DNA from: DAOVVL01 sp965603095
Lineage (GTDB): Bacteria; Pseudomonadota; Alphaproteobacteria; Rhodospirillales; Magnetovibrionaceae
Assembly: GCA_965603095.1 (NCBI GenBank)
Contig: CBFDBQ010000021.1
Span: 1-34,980, forward strand
Reading direction: 5' to 3'
DNA length: 34,980 bases
The translations under genes were made by a program, and so were the position numbers. Positions 23,409-31,365 of this stretch are shown piece by piece. The notes beneath the pieces were generated by a model. The model searched no databases. It saw nothing but the letters and a program-made list of their open reading frames with translations, and was not told where the DNA came from. Position 1 is the first letter of the stretch, and each line of letters starts with the position of its first letter.

Positions 23409-23434
23409 GGGCGGTTCCGGAAACGGCACCGCCC
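23409..23434 (+). terminator. Strong hairpin after the dihaem cytochrome gene
   Basis: GGGCGGT (23409-23415) pairs with ACCGCCC (23428-23434), with an inner CCG-GAAA-CGG tetraloop stem. No T-tract follows, so it may be a transcript-stabilising or Rho-assisted end rather than a classical terminator. Confidence 0.5.
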
Positions 23435-23467
23435 TGATCTATCTGAATTACATAAACAATCACGATT

Positions 23468-23488
23468 GTCCGCTTTTGGCTAAAAGCG
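23468..23488. repeat. Dispersed repeat copy 3 (partial): GTCCGCTTTTGGCTAAAAGCG
   Basis: It shares the YCYGCTTTTG core with copies 1 and 2 and is itself palindromic (CGCTTTT with AAAAGCG). The GCGGAC element follows about 15 bases later rather than preceding it, so the copy is rearranged or only distantly related. Confidence 0.4.
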
Positions 23489-23548
23489 AGCTTCTCCGCG
23501 GACGGCCAGCAAATGCCTGATATCAAACGCCAAGCAGACACCGTAAAT

Positions 23549-23598
23549 GGGGACATTAATTCTGCTCGGGAGCATCCTTTATCACTTAACAGAATAAA
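23549..23598. repeat. REP-like sequences at the msrA-proximal boundary
   Basis: GGGGACATTAATTCTGCTC (23549-23567) matches 21531-21549 in 18 of 19 bases, and TCACTTAACAGAATAAA (23582-23598) matches 21488-21504 in 16 of 17. The order of the two parts is swapped compared with the tRNA-proximal copy. Confidence 0.65.
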
Positions 23599-23604
23599 TA
23601 CGGT

Positions 23605-24090
23605 TTATAAAACCCAGTCAGGGCGCACGAAATGGCAGGTATAACCGTTGGGTAAACGCTGCAAATAATCTTGATGTTCGGGTTCGCCCTGCCAAAAATC
23701 ACCCACTGGTTTTACTTCGGTCACCACCTTGGCCGACCAATTACCCGATGCTTCCACGTCGGCTATGGTTTTTAGCGCAATATTTTTTTGCTCATCACTG
23801 GCGAAATAAATCCCCGAACGATATGACATGCCACGGTCATTGCCTTGCTTGTTTAGGGTGGTGGGATCATGGATTTGGAAAAAAAATTCTAAAATTTTTC
23901 GGTATGAAATCTGTTCAGGGTCAAAAATTATTTCTATCCCTTCTGCATGGGTGCCATGGTTTGCATAGGTCGCGTTAGCAACATCACCCCCGGTATATCC
24001 AACCCGGGTTGAAATAACGCCGGGCAATTTCCGGATTAAATCCTGCATCCCCCAAAAGCAACCGCCAGCTAAAACCGCGCGTTCTTCCAT
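23605..24090 (-). CDS. msrA: Peptide methionine-S-sulfoxide reductase MsrA
   Basis: This 161-residue enzyme repairs methionine-S-sulfoxide. The active-site motif is GGCFWGMQ with catalytic C11, and VGYTGG, HAEGIEIIFDP, FFQIHDPT, QGNDRG and YRSGIY are the standard MsrA blocks. A second Cys in NGYTCHF may act in recycling. The ATG at 24090 has GGAGG seven bases upstream, while a longer frame adds a hydrophobic leader without support. Its stop codon lies seven bases past the edge of the accessory segment. The terminator at 24148-24181 separates it from the chemoreceptor gene, so it has its own promoter. Confidence 0.96.
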   Translation of the reverse strand: MEERAVLAGGCFWGMQDLIRKLPGVISTRVGYTGGDVANATYANHGTHAEGIEIIFDPEQISYRKILEFFFQIHDPTTLNKQGNDRGMSYRSGIYFASDEQKNIALKTIADVEASGNWSAKVVTEVKPVGDFWQGEPEHQDYLQRLPNGYTCHFVRPDWVL

Positions 24091-24147
24091 TTTGTGTCCT
24101 CCATTAAATTTAATATACAGTACAAATAAAATTATGGTCATAACCAC

Positions 24148-24181
24148 AAAAAGGGCCGGAAAAAAAATCCCGACCCTTTTT
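24148..24181 (-). terminator. Intrinsic terminator of the chemoreceptor unit
   Basis: Read leftward, AAAAAGGGTCGG pairs with CCGGCCCTTTTT (one G-T pair) around a ten-base loop, 39 bases after the MCP stop codon. The A/T-rich outer stem gives the T-tract in either direction. Confidence 0.8.
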
Positions 24182-24219
24182 ATTTTTTTGGATAAACGCG
24201 TATCAGTTAGATAGTTTTG

Positions 24220-25524
24220 CTAAATAACCTTGCGCATTTCAACTACAAATTTATCCATTTCGGTGCTGAGCATTTCACCCTGTTGTGAAAGCTCACCAGC
24301 GGCTGTTAGAACTTCGGAAGCGGCATTGCCTGTTTCACCCGCGGCTTGTGTTACCTGGGTGATGTTGCTGGTAACTTCCTGTGTACCAGCGGCGGCTTGT
24401 TCCACATTGCGGGCAATTTCTTGGGTTGCCGCGCCTTGTTCTTCGACCGCGGCGGCAATTGCCGATGCAATTTCGTTCATCTGGTTGATAGTTCCACCGA
24501 TGGATTCAATTGCCCCAACTGCTTCTTGGGTTGCGCCTTGGATGCCACCAATTTGTGCGGAAATTTCTTCCGTCGCCTTGGCGGTTTGGGTTGCCAAGTT
24601 TTTAACTTCTGATGCCACCACGGCAAAACCTTTACCGGCATCACCGGCTCGGGCCGCTTCGATAGTAGCGTTTAGTGCCAACAGGTTGGTTTGATCGGCA
24701 ATGTCGGTAATAAGCGCCACAACCTCGCCAATTTTATTGGCAGCACTGGCCAAGCCCTTAACCTTTTCATTGGCGCCTTCAACCTCGGCCACGGCTGCAC
24801 CTGCGATTTGAGTAGATTGCGCAACCTGACGAGAAATTTCAGAAATAGAGCTGGACAATTCCTCGGCCGCACTGGCCACCGTTTGCACGTTGGTTGATGC
24901 TTCTTCCGCCGCAGCCGCCACAATTGTAGATTGCTGTTGGGTCGATTGGGCTGTGCCTTCCATAGATTTAGCGGTGGATTGCATTTCGGTTGCAGCCGCT
25001 GAAACACTTTCAACAACGGTTTTCATGTTCTTTTCGAAATTATCTGCAACATCATTGAAGCTATTGGTCTTCGCGGCAATTGTATCGGACGCCTTATTGA
25101 AAACAGTGGCTGCGTTCAGGAAAGTTCCCTGCATGCCGGCTGGAAGGATTTTACGGAAATATTTATTTTCCGTAACATATTCCTGACAAGCAATAGTTTC
25201 ACGAACATAGGCATCGGAAACATCAATCAGTGCGTTAACTGAATTTTGCATGTCACCCATATCGCCACTTTCGCTAATGTTGAGGATACGTACCTCAAAA
25301 TCACCTTTGGCGGCGGCGGCGCAGGTATCGAGGGTGCGGCGAAGTTCTTTGTTGGCTTTATTTATAAGTATAAAGCTAGCAATGGCCGCAACAATAATAA
25401 GGCCAATGGCGATTTCTTCAATCACCGCGCCAACGCCCATAAACGCACCAATTTCTGCAATAATCGCAAAAATTGCCGAAGCAATAATGGCAATCTTAGT
25501 CTTGGAGAGAGAAGATAAATTCAT
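24220..25524 (-). CDS. Methyl-accepting chemotaxis protein without periplasmic sensor domain
   Basis: This 434-residue receptor has two adjacent membrane segments near the N-terminus (about residues 9-52) separated by only a few residues, so there is no periplasmic ligand domain. A HAMP-like linker (residues about 55-105) leads into a long coiled-coil signalling domain. The CheA/CheW-binding hairpin tip is NLLALNATIEAARAGDAGKG followed by FAVVASEVKNLA. Many Ala/Gln/Glu positions offer methylation sites. Its first 29 bases overlap the end of the PAS gene, so the pair is translationally linked and probably forms a two-polypeptide receptor. A terminator follows. Confidence 0.95.
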   Translation of the reverse strand: MNLSSLSKTKIAIIASAIFAIIAEIGAFMGVGAVIEEIAIGLIIVAAIASFILINKANKELRRTLDTCAAAAKGDFEVRILNISESGDMGDMQNSVNALIDVSDAYVRETIACQEYVTENKYFRKILPAGMQGTFLNAATVFNKASDTIAAKTNSFNDVADNFEKNMKTVVESVSAAATEMQSTAKSMEGTAQSTQQQSTIVAAAAEEASTNVQTVASAAEELSSSISEISRQVAQSTQIAGAAVAEVEGANEKVKGLASAANKIGEVVALITDIADQTNLLALNATIEAARAGDAGKGFAVVASEVKNLATQTAKATEEISAQIGGIQGATQEAVGAIESIGGTINQMNEIASAIAAAVEEQGAATQEIARNVEQAAAGTQEVTSNITQVTQAAGETGNAASEVLTAAGELSQQGEMLSTEMDKFVVEMRKVI

Positions 25525-26026
25525 CGTATTCGACCCCTTTGTCGTTAAGTATGCCCACGAGCGTGTTAAATGCTTCGTTCATGCCTTCTTTGCTGTTGGC
25601 GTGGCTGTTTTCAATATCAAGCAACTGTTTATAAAGCGGTTGGATGACGTTATCTATTACCGAACGCTTGGGAACCCGACGGTTGGAATGATATCCAACC
25701 ACAGCTCCGCTAGCGTCACGTGAAGGGGTGGCGTGCGCCAGCACCCAATAATGATCGCCATTTTTGGACATATTTTTTACATAGGCAAAAATTTCTTTGC
25801 CTGCGCCAAGGGTGTCCCACAAAAGTTTAAATACACAACGCGGCATATCCGGGTGGCGCACCATGGAATGGGGTTGACCGAGGCATTCAGATTCAGATCC
25901 GCCATAAAGCTTAAGAAATACTGGATTTACATACGTTAGCCGCCCGGTTGTATCGGTTTTGCTTACGATGATTTCAGTTTCATCAAAAAAGCGTTCCACC
26001 CCGGTGGGTTTTACATCTCTTGGCAT
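25496..26026 (-). CDS. Aer-type PAS domain protein
   Basis: This 176-residue cytosolic protein has one PAS domain, about residues 10-125. IVSKTDTTGRLTYVNPVFLKL, MVRHPDMPRCVFKLLWDTL, AYVKNMSKNGDHYWVLAHATP and VGYHSNRRVPKR correspond to the PAS region of the aerotaxis receptor Aer, which binds FAD. The C-terminal 50 residues are helical and would contact the receptor. No membrane segment or signalling tip is present; the overlapping MCP gene supplies both. The pair may sense redox or oxygen status, which is inferred from Aer. The ATG at 26026 has AGGGA upstream. The 279 bases before it and after pheT show no other feature. Confidence 0.9.
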   Translation of the reverse strand: MPRDVKPTGVERFFDETEIIVSKTDTTGRLTYVNPVFLKLYGGSESECLGQPHSMVRHPDMPRCVFKLLWDTLGAGKEIFAYVKNMSKNGDHYWVLAHATPSRDASGAVVGYHSNRRVPKRSVIDNVIQPLYKQLLDIENSHANSKEGMNEAFNTLVGILNDKGVEYDEFIFSLQD

Positions 26027-26305
26027 TTTATTTTCCCTCTAAATAAAACTTGTTAAATTTATTTATTAAACTGATCTAGCTAGTTAGCGCCCCCAGAAAC
26101 TAGAACAGGAACCATAGATTGATATAATAACTATAATATTCAAGCATTAACACAAAGGCATTATTTCAAGGTGTTAGCAGACATTAATAGCATCTCACTT
26201 AAGGAAGTGTAAAATTAAGTCTAAAGCACAACAACCCCTAAATCACTATTATGTGATGAAATTACGTTAAAAAAATTGTTTAATTTCAAATAGTTAGCTA
26301 AAAAA

Positions 26306-28699
26306 TTAGCTTCGCAAAACACCACCGGTGGCTTTTTCGACGGCAATCACAATTTTATTACCGATAGCCTCGATTTCTTCATCGGTTAAGGTTTTTTCCA
26401 CAGGTTGAAGAATTATTTCAACCGCCAATGATTTTTTGCCCTCACCCACGGATTTTCCTTCAAAAAGGTCAAAAACCCAAGCATCGGATATCAATTTTTT
26501 GTCCGCCGTGGCCGCGGCGCGCCTGACATCTTCTGCCGGGATGGAGGCGTCGACCACAAATGCAAAATCACGCTCAACCGGCTGCAAGGCAGAAAGTCTA
26601 AGCATTGCCCGTTGCTGGCTTTTCTTTGCCTTGGGTTTAGGCAACGCACTTAACCGAACTTCAAACCCTGTGGCTGGGCCTTTGATGTTCATTTTTTTTA
26701 AAATTTCTGGATGTATTTCGCCAAAATGTGCCAACACATTTTTTGGCCCCAATTGAATAGAGCCTGAGCGTCCGGGGTGATACCAGCTAGGCGCGTTATT
26801 TGTAATTTGCGCTTTTCCCACATCAATTCCAAAGGCTTGAATAACCGCCATGGCATCGGCTTTGGCATCAAATGCATCTACCGTGCGTGCATCGCCTTGC
26901 CAATTACGGGGCATGGCAGAACCAGAGCGAACACCGCTTGCCAGAAGCTCTTGATCATTGCTGTCATCACCACTGAACTGCGGGCCGACCTCAAATAATT
27001 TACCGTCGCTAAAACCACGGGCATCGTTACGCCCAATGGCGGCTAACAAGTTTGGTAAAATACTAGGACGCATGACATCTAGGTCCGAAGAAATAGGGTT
27101 AACCAAACGAACCTCATCAGCCACTCCGCCAAATAAATCGGCATCACCCGAAGGCATAAATGAATATGTTACAGCTTCAACCATACCGCGAGCGGCAAGT
27201 GTGCGACGAATGTTTGAACGCAACGCTTGCTCTGGGGTTAATGCCGGCTTTGGTAATGCACCATCGCGCGGTAATGACACGGCGGGAATGCGGTCATAAC
27301 CATAAACACGAATAATTTCTTCGACTATGCAAGGCTCGGCCACAATGTCGGCACGCCAAGATGGAATGGCAACTGTCCACTCATCACCATCACCAGAAAC
27401 ACCAAACCCAAGCACGCTAAGTATGCGCACCATTTCATCGCGCTCAACCTTAACACCGATAAGTTCCTTAACCCTGTCGGGACGGAATTTTATATGGCGT
27501 TGCCATTTAGGCTCGGCGCCTGCGCTGGTAATTTCAGAAGGCTCGCCCCCGCAAATTTCCAAAACTAAACGCGTGGCAATTTCAATTCCCGGTGCGGCAA
27601 ATGCCTGATCGACACTACGTTCAAACCTAAATCTAGCATCGGAAATAATATTTAGTTTACGGCCCGTGGCGGCTGTGCGTATGGGATCAAAAATAGCACT
27701 TTCAATAAATACCGATGTGGTGCTTTCGGTGCATCCGCTGGCCTCGCCACCCATAACACCGCCAAGGGCCTCTGGCCCATTGTCGTCAGCGATTACACAT
27801 ATCTCATCATCAAGTTCATATTCTTTGCCGTCCAATGCCAAAAAATTTTCAGCTTTGTTGACAAGTCGGGCAACGATATTTCCTTTGACCTTGTCAGCAT
27901 CAAATACGTGCAACGGGCGACCCAAATCAAACGTAACGTAGTTGGTAATATCAACCAACGCAGATATTGGGCGCAACCCAATAGCCAGCAAACGATCGCG
28001 AATCCATTTAGGACTTTGTTGGTTTGTAATCCCGCGCACCATACGCCCGACAAACTGTGGGCATGCGCTTTCGTTTTCAATTGAAACTGATATAGGGCTT
28101 TTAAAAGCGCCCGGAACCGGGTCTGTAATCATGGCTTTTAGGTGACCCATGCCGCTAGCGGCAAGATCACGCGCTATGCCCCGCACACCTAAACAATCGC
28201 CACGGTTTGGCGTAATGGCAATTTCAATTACCACATCATCAAGGCCCATTGTTTCAACTGCCGATGCACCGACCACTGCATTTTCGGGCAAATCTATGAT
28301 GCCATCATGTTCGTCGCTTAAACCCATTTCCCGTTCCGACAGCAACATGCCGCTGGATTCAACGCCGCGAATTTTTGCTTTTTTTAACGTTACATCGATA
28401 CCCGGTATATATGCGCCCTCGGCGGCAAATACGCCCTTCATTCCTGCGCGTGCATTGGGCGCACCGCATACTACCTGCATGGTGGTGGTTCCGGTGTTGA
28501 CGGTGCAAACTTGTAATTTGTCTGCGTCTGGATGTTTTTCGGCAACGGTTACCTCACCAACCACAAAGCTTTCTAAGCCTGCGGCACGGTCAGAAATTTT
28601 TTCAACCTCAAGGCCTAGCATAGTTAAACGCTTGGCAATGTCTTCCAGTGAAGCATCGGTTTCAAGGTGGTCTTTTAGCCATGACAAGGTAAATTTCAT
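26306..28699 (-). CDS. pheT: Phenylalanine-tRNA ligase beta subunit
   Basis: This 797-residue subunit forms the alpha2-beta2 PheRS. In order, it has an EMAP-type tRNA-binding domain (about 40-150, VVGEVTVAEKHPDADKLQVC), the B3/B4 editing domain (about 200-380), B5, the catalytic-like core (about 470-690) and the C-terminal anticodon-binding FDX-ACB domain (LSALQPVERDFAFVVD through KTLTDEEIEAIGNKI). The length is normal. The ATG overlaps the pheS stop by four bases. It is the last gene of the leftward translation cluster. Confidence 0.97.
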   Translation of the reverse strand: MKFTLSWLKDHLETDASLEDIAKRLTMLGLEVEKISDRAAGLESFVVGEVTVAEKHPDADKLQVCTVNTGTTTMQVVCGAPNARAGMKGVFAAEGAYIPGIDVTLKKAKIRGVESSGMLLSEREMGLSDEHDGIIDLPENAVVGASAVETMGLDDVVIEIAITPNRGDCLGVRGIARDLAASGMGHLKAMITDPVPGAFKSPISVSIENESACPQFVGRMVRGITNQQSPKWIRDRLLAIGLRPISALVDITNYVTFDLGRPLHVFDADKVKGNIVARLVNKAENFLALDGKEYELDDEICVIADDNGPEALGGVMGGEASGCTESTTSVFIESAIFDPIRTAATGRKLNIISDARFRFERSVDQAFAAPGIEIATRLVLEICGGEPSEITSAGAEPKWQRHIKFRPDRVKELIGVKVERDEMVRILSVLGFGVSGDGDEWTVAIPSWRADIVAEPCIVEEIIRVYGYDRIPAVSLPRDGALPKPALTPEQALRSNIRRTLAARGMVEAVTYSFMPSGDADLFGGVADEVRLVNPISSDLDVMRPSILPNLLAAIGRNDARGFSDGKLFEVGPQFSGDDSNDQELLASGVRSGSAMPRNWQGDARTVDAFDAKADAMAVIQAFGIDVGKAQITNNAPSWYHPGRSGSIQLGPKNVLAHFGEIHPEILKKMNIKGPATGFEVRLSALPKPKAKKSQQRAMLRLSALQPVERDFAFVVDASIPAEDVRRAAATADKKLISDAWVFDLFEGKSVGEGKKSLAVEIILQPVEKTLTDEEIEAIGNKIVIAVEKATGGVLRS

Positions 28700-29772
28700 C
28701 GGCTTAACCCCCCGGTCATTGATGGGACGTCAAGAGACGAAAAGCCATAATGCCTGAGCCAACGTAAATCTGATTCGTAAAACGTGCGTAAATCGGGAAT
28801 GCCATATTTCAACATGGCAATGCGTTCAATCCCCACACCAAAGGCAAAGCCTTGATATTCAGTTGGGTCGATACCGCAATTTTCCAAAACTTTTTCGTTT
28901 ACCATTCCGCAACCAAGAATTTCCAGCCAGTCATCGCCATGACCAATTTTAAATTCGCCACCTTCGCGGGTGCAGCCGATGTCAACCTCGGCTGATGGTT
29001 CGGTAAAAGGAAAATAGCTGGGACGAAATTGCAACGGTAAATCATCAACCCCAAAATAGGCGCGACAGAAATCTGTCAGCACGCCTTTTAAATGGGTCAT
29101 GTTGGTTGATTTATCAATTACCAACCCTTCGACCTGATGAAACATTGGACTGTGGGTTGCATCATAATCGCAACGGTACGTGCGGCCCGGAGCAATAATT
29201 CTGAGCGGCGGTTTTTCATTCATCATTGTATGGACTTGCACTGGCGATGTATGGGTGCGCAAAACCTTGCGTCCTTTTTCGCCAACGCCTGGTAAATAAA
29301 ATGTATCGTGCTCTTGTCGGGCCGGATGGTCTTCGGGAATATTAAGCGCGCTAAAATTATACCAGTCGTCTTCTATTTCCGGTCCTTCGGCGACGGAAAA
29401 ACCCATCTCGCCAAATATTGCTACAACTTCATCGATTGTTTGACTGATGGGGTGGATGCGCCCTTCTTCTTCGGGGCGCGCAGGCAACGTAACATCGATT
29501 TTTTCTTCCATTAAACGTGCGCTCATTTCCGCCATGGAAAGAGATGTTTTTTTGGTTTCAATGGCACCTGCTACCGCAGCTTTAACGGCGTTTAATTCTT
29601 GTCCGGCGGCCTTGCGCTCATCGGGGGCAAGCTTGCCTAAGCTTTTCATTGCATCGGTCAGCGCGCCTTTTTTACCCAGCGCACTAACCCGCACTTCTTC
29701 CACTGCGGCCAAGGTGGATGCCCCATCAACCATTGCCAGCAAATCAGATTTTAGCTTGTCACTATTACCCAC
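28696..29772 (-). CDS. pheS: Phenylalanine-tRNA ligase alpha subunit
   Basis: This 358-residue catalytic subunit has an N-terminal coiled coil (about 1-90) and a class II synthetase core: HPISQTIDEVVAIFGEMGF, motif 2 region LRTHTSPVQVHTM..KPPLRIIAPGRTYR, FHQVEGLVIDK, and motif 3 GFAFGVGIERIAMLKYGI. The GTG start has GGGGGA six bases upstream. It is translationally coupled to pheT by ATGA. A terminator-like hairpin lies between it and rplT, so pheST may have a promoter of its own or be attenuated. Confidence 0.97.
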   Translation of the reverse strand: MGNSDKLKSDLLAMVDGASTLAAVEEVRVSALGKKGALTDAMKSLGKLAPDERKAAGQELNAVKAAVAGAIETKKTSLSMAEMSARLMEEKIDVTLPARPEEEGRIHPISQTIDEVVAIFGEMGFSVAEGPEIEDDWYNFSALNIPEDHPARQEHDTFYLPGVGEKGRKVLRTHTSPVQVHTMMNEKPPLRIIAPGRTYRCDYDATHSPMFHQVEGLVIDKSTNMTHLKGVLTDFCRAYFGVDDLPLQFRPSYFPFTEPSAEVDIGCTREGGEFKIGHGDDWLEILGCGMVNEKVLENCGIDPTEYQGFAFGVGIERIAMLKYGIPDLRTFYESDLRWLRHYGFSSLDVPSMTGGLSR

Positions 29773-29818
29773 GTTTAATCCCCCATAGTGGATTGTAATT
29801 TAGATCTTAAAAAAAGAA

Positions 29819-29845
29819 AGGGGCTAAGCTTGCCGCCCGGCCCCT
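29819..29845 (-). terminator. Intrinsic terminator between rplT and pheS
   Basis: Leftward, AGGGGC (29845-29840) and GCCCCT (29824-29819) enclose a 15-base loop that can fold further. They are followed by TTCTTTTTTT. The hairpin is 37 bases after the rplT stop. Confidence 0.65.
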
Positions 29846-29881
29846 CTCATTTCAAAAACAAACTGGGTTAGTACCCGATGC

Positions 29882-30241
29882 TTACTTGGCGAGAGCGGCC
29901 TGAGCCTGTTCTACCAAGCTTTTAAACGCTTCCGGTTCATGAATGGCAATGTCGGAAAGAACTTTACGGTCAAGTTCAATTCCGGCCAAGTTAAGGCCAT
30001 TGATAAACTGGGAATAAGTAAGCCCGTGCAAACGTGCACCGGCATTAATGCGTTGAATCCAAAGCTTGCGAAATTCGCGTTTTTTGGTGCGACGATCGCG
30101 ATATGCATACTGCAAACCTTTTTCCACGCTTTGAATTGCAACGCGAAAATTGGTGCTGGAGCGACCACGATAACCTTTGGCCGCTTTAATTACTTTTTTG
30201 TGTCTGGCGTGTGTTGTTACGCCGCGTGATACTCGTGCCAT
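29882..30241 (-). CDS. rplT: 50S ribosomal protein L20
   Basis: This 119-residue protein is a full-length bL20: MARVSRGVTTHARHKKVIKA at the start, then AKGYRGRSSTNFRVAIQSVEKGL, YRDRRTKKREFRKLWIQRIN and LDRKVLSDIA. It is needed early in 50S assembly and in some bacteria represses its own operon by binding the leader between infC and rpmI. The start has GGAG eight bases upstream. It is 25 bases after rpmI. Confidence 0.98.
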   Translation of the reverse strand: MARVSRGVTTHARHKKVIKAAKGYRGRSSTNFRVAIQSVEKGLQYAYRDRRTKKREFRKLWIQRINAGARLHGLTYSQFINGLNLAGIELDRKVLSDIAIHEPEAFKSLVEQAQAALAK

Positions 30242-30266
30242 TTTAAAATCTCCGGTATGTCAGTGT

Positions 30267-30464
30267 TCAAGCGTAAGGCATGTAGGATTTAACGATACGT
30301 GCATCTTGTGCGCACAAGATCATTGTACCGCGAGCTTTGCGTTTCATTTTTTGAGGACGCTTGCTCATTCCGTGTTGCTTGAACGCCACAGATGCGCGCA
30401 CCTTACCTGAACCGGTAAGTTTAAAACGCTTCTTGGCACTAGACTTGGTCTTTAGCTTGGGCAT
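30267..30464 (-). CDS. rpmI: 50S ribosomal protein L35
   Basis: This 65-residue bL35 starts MPKLKTKSSAKKRFKLTGSG and is rich in Lys and Arg. The ATG at 30464 is fixed by AAGGA upstream and by the conserved N-terminus; the frame is open further up but non-coding. A 290-base spacer with several hairpins separates it from infC. Confidence 0.97.
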   Translation of the reverse strand: MPKLKTKSSAKKRFKLTGSGKVRASVAFKQHGMSKRPQKMKRKARGTMILCAQDARIVKSYMPYA

Positions 30465-30683
30465 TTTGCTCTTCCTTTCTAAATTATGAGATTGCGGCCA
30501 AAGAGATCGCAATTCCCGGGTCTTCGCTTCATGGGCGGTCGAGGCATGCCCTGCCATGCCGCCCGTTCTTAAAAACCGTAGCTTGAGGCACGGCCTTAAG
30601 AAGCCGGGTTATAGCCCGGTCAGGGCCAGTTACGCAAGGGGGATTTGGCTGATTTGCGGCCATAACGCCCTTTTAGCCAAAAA

Positions 30684-30707
30684 CCCCCGGCGCAGGCGCA
30701 CCGAGGG
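30684..30707 (-). terminator. Terminator or attenuator hairpin between infC and rpmI
   Basis: Read leftward, a ten-pair stem (CCCTCGGTGC with GCGCCGGGGG, two G-T pairs) is followed by TTTTT. It lies 48 bases after infC and upstream of rpmI-rplT. Weaker inverted repeats (GGGCGG...CCGCCC near 30532-30563 and ATTGCG...CGCAAT near 30490-30512) stand between it and rpmI. Partial termination or an L20-responsive leader are both possible. Confidence 0.7.
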
Positions 30708-30754
30708 AGTTAAAATTGGCTGAAAATTAGCTGAAAACCGGCCAAAAATTGGAA

Positions 30755-31297
30755 TCAGCTGGCAGCGGGCGCCAATACCATGGTCATCATGCGGCCTTCG
30801 CTTTTGGGCATTTGCTCGACCTTGGCCAATTGTTCTAGTTGATCACGCATTTTTATCAGGACCTGAAGGCCTAATTCTTGATGCGCCATTTCACGGCCAC
30901 GGAAACGAATGGTGACTTTTACCTTATCGCCTTGGTCGAGGAACTTTCTGGCGGCTTTCATTTTGACTTCATAATCGTGAATATCAATGCCGGGGCGTAG
31001 CTTTATTTCCTTAACAGAAACTACTTTTTGCTTTTTCTTGGCTTCGTTCTTTTTTTTCTGTTCTTCGTATTTGAACTTGCCATAATCAAGCACCTTGCAA
31101 ACGGGAGGTTCAGCGTTGGGCGAAACCTCAACCAGATCAAGTCCGAATTCAGTTGCTATTTCAATGGCTTCTGCAACAGGCTTTACGCCTAGCATTTCAG
31201 CTTCAGGGCCGACTAATCGTACTTCGGCAGATAAAATATCTTCGTTAACACGCGGGCCTTTTTTTGCCGGCGGTTGGTTATGCGGTGGTCTTGGGAT
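30755..31297 (-). CDS. infC: Translation initiation factor IF-3, AUC start codon
   Basis: This protein of about 180 residues has the N-domain GPRVNEDILSAEVRLVGPEA, a Lys-rich linker (KYEEQKKKNEAKKKQK) and the C-domain LRPGIDIHDYEVKMKAARKF with RFRGREMAHQELG. IF-3 binds the 30S subunit and rejects non-standard start codons. No ATG, GTG or TTG exists in the conserved N-terminal region. The frame reaches an ATC at 31297 with GGAG seven bases upstream and the expected short Pro/Lys-rich leader PRPPHNQPPAKKGPRVNED. An AUU or AUC start is a known hallmark of infC and underlies IF-3 autoregulation. Starting at the ATG at 31195 would delete 34 conserved residues. Confidence 0.93.
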   Translation of the reverse strand: MPRPPHNQPPAKKGPRVNEDILSAEVRLVGPEAEMLGVKPVAEAIEIATEFGLDLVEVSPNAEPPVCKVLDYGKFKYEEQKKKNEAKKKQKVVSVKEIKLRPGIDIHDYEVKMKAARKFLDQGDKVKVTIRFRGREMAHQELGLQVLIKMRDQLEQLAKVEQMPKSEGRMMTMVLAPAAS

Positions 31298-31365
31298 GGT
31301 TTTTCTCCTTTAAAGTTTCAACAAAATCTAAAATTGAAGCGAGGTAATAAAGTAATTTATACCAT

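Larger units (their letters stand above)
21481..23604. other. Small accessory segment downstream of tRNA-Arg
   Basis: Between the tRNA and msrA lie a methyltransferase and a dihaem cytochrome gene on opposite strands, long spacers, and several short repeats that are absent from the rest of the window. Related sequences occur near both ends (TCACTTARCAGAATAAA and GGGGACATTAATTMTGCTC). No integrase or transposase is present and no copy of the tRNA 3' end is seen at the far side, so this may be a decayed or short insertion. The segment character is inferred from structure only. Confidence 0.5.

Noticed and set aside
21481..23604. Integron or complete genomic island
   Set aside because: No integrase, no attC-type GTTRRRY sites and no duplicated tRNA 3' end were found; only the weaker term accessory segment is justified.
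24230..24694. 154-codon open frame on the plus strand
   Set aside because: It is antisense to the chemoreceptor signalling domain; its Ala/Cys/Ser-rich composition is that of a complementary frame.
28149..28757. 202-codon open frame on the plus strand
   Set aside because: It is antisense to pheT and the end of pheS, has no recognisable protein features and no ribosome binding site; it is a shadow of the coding strand.
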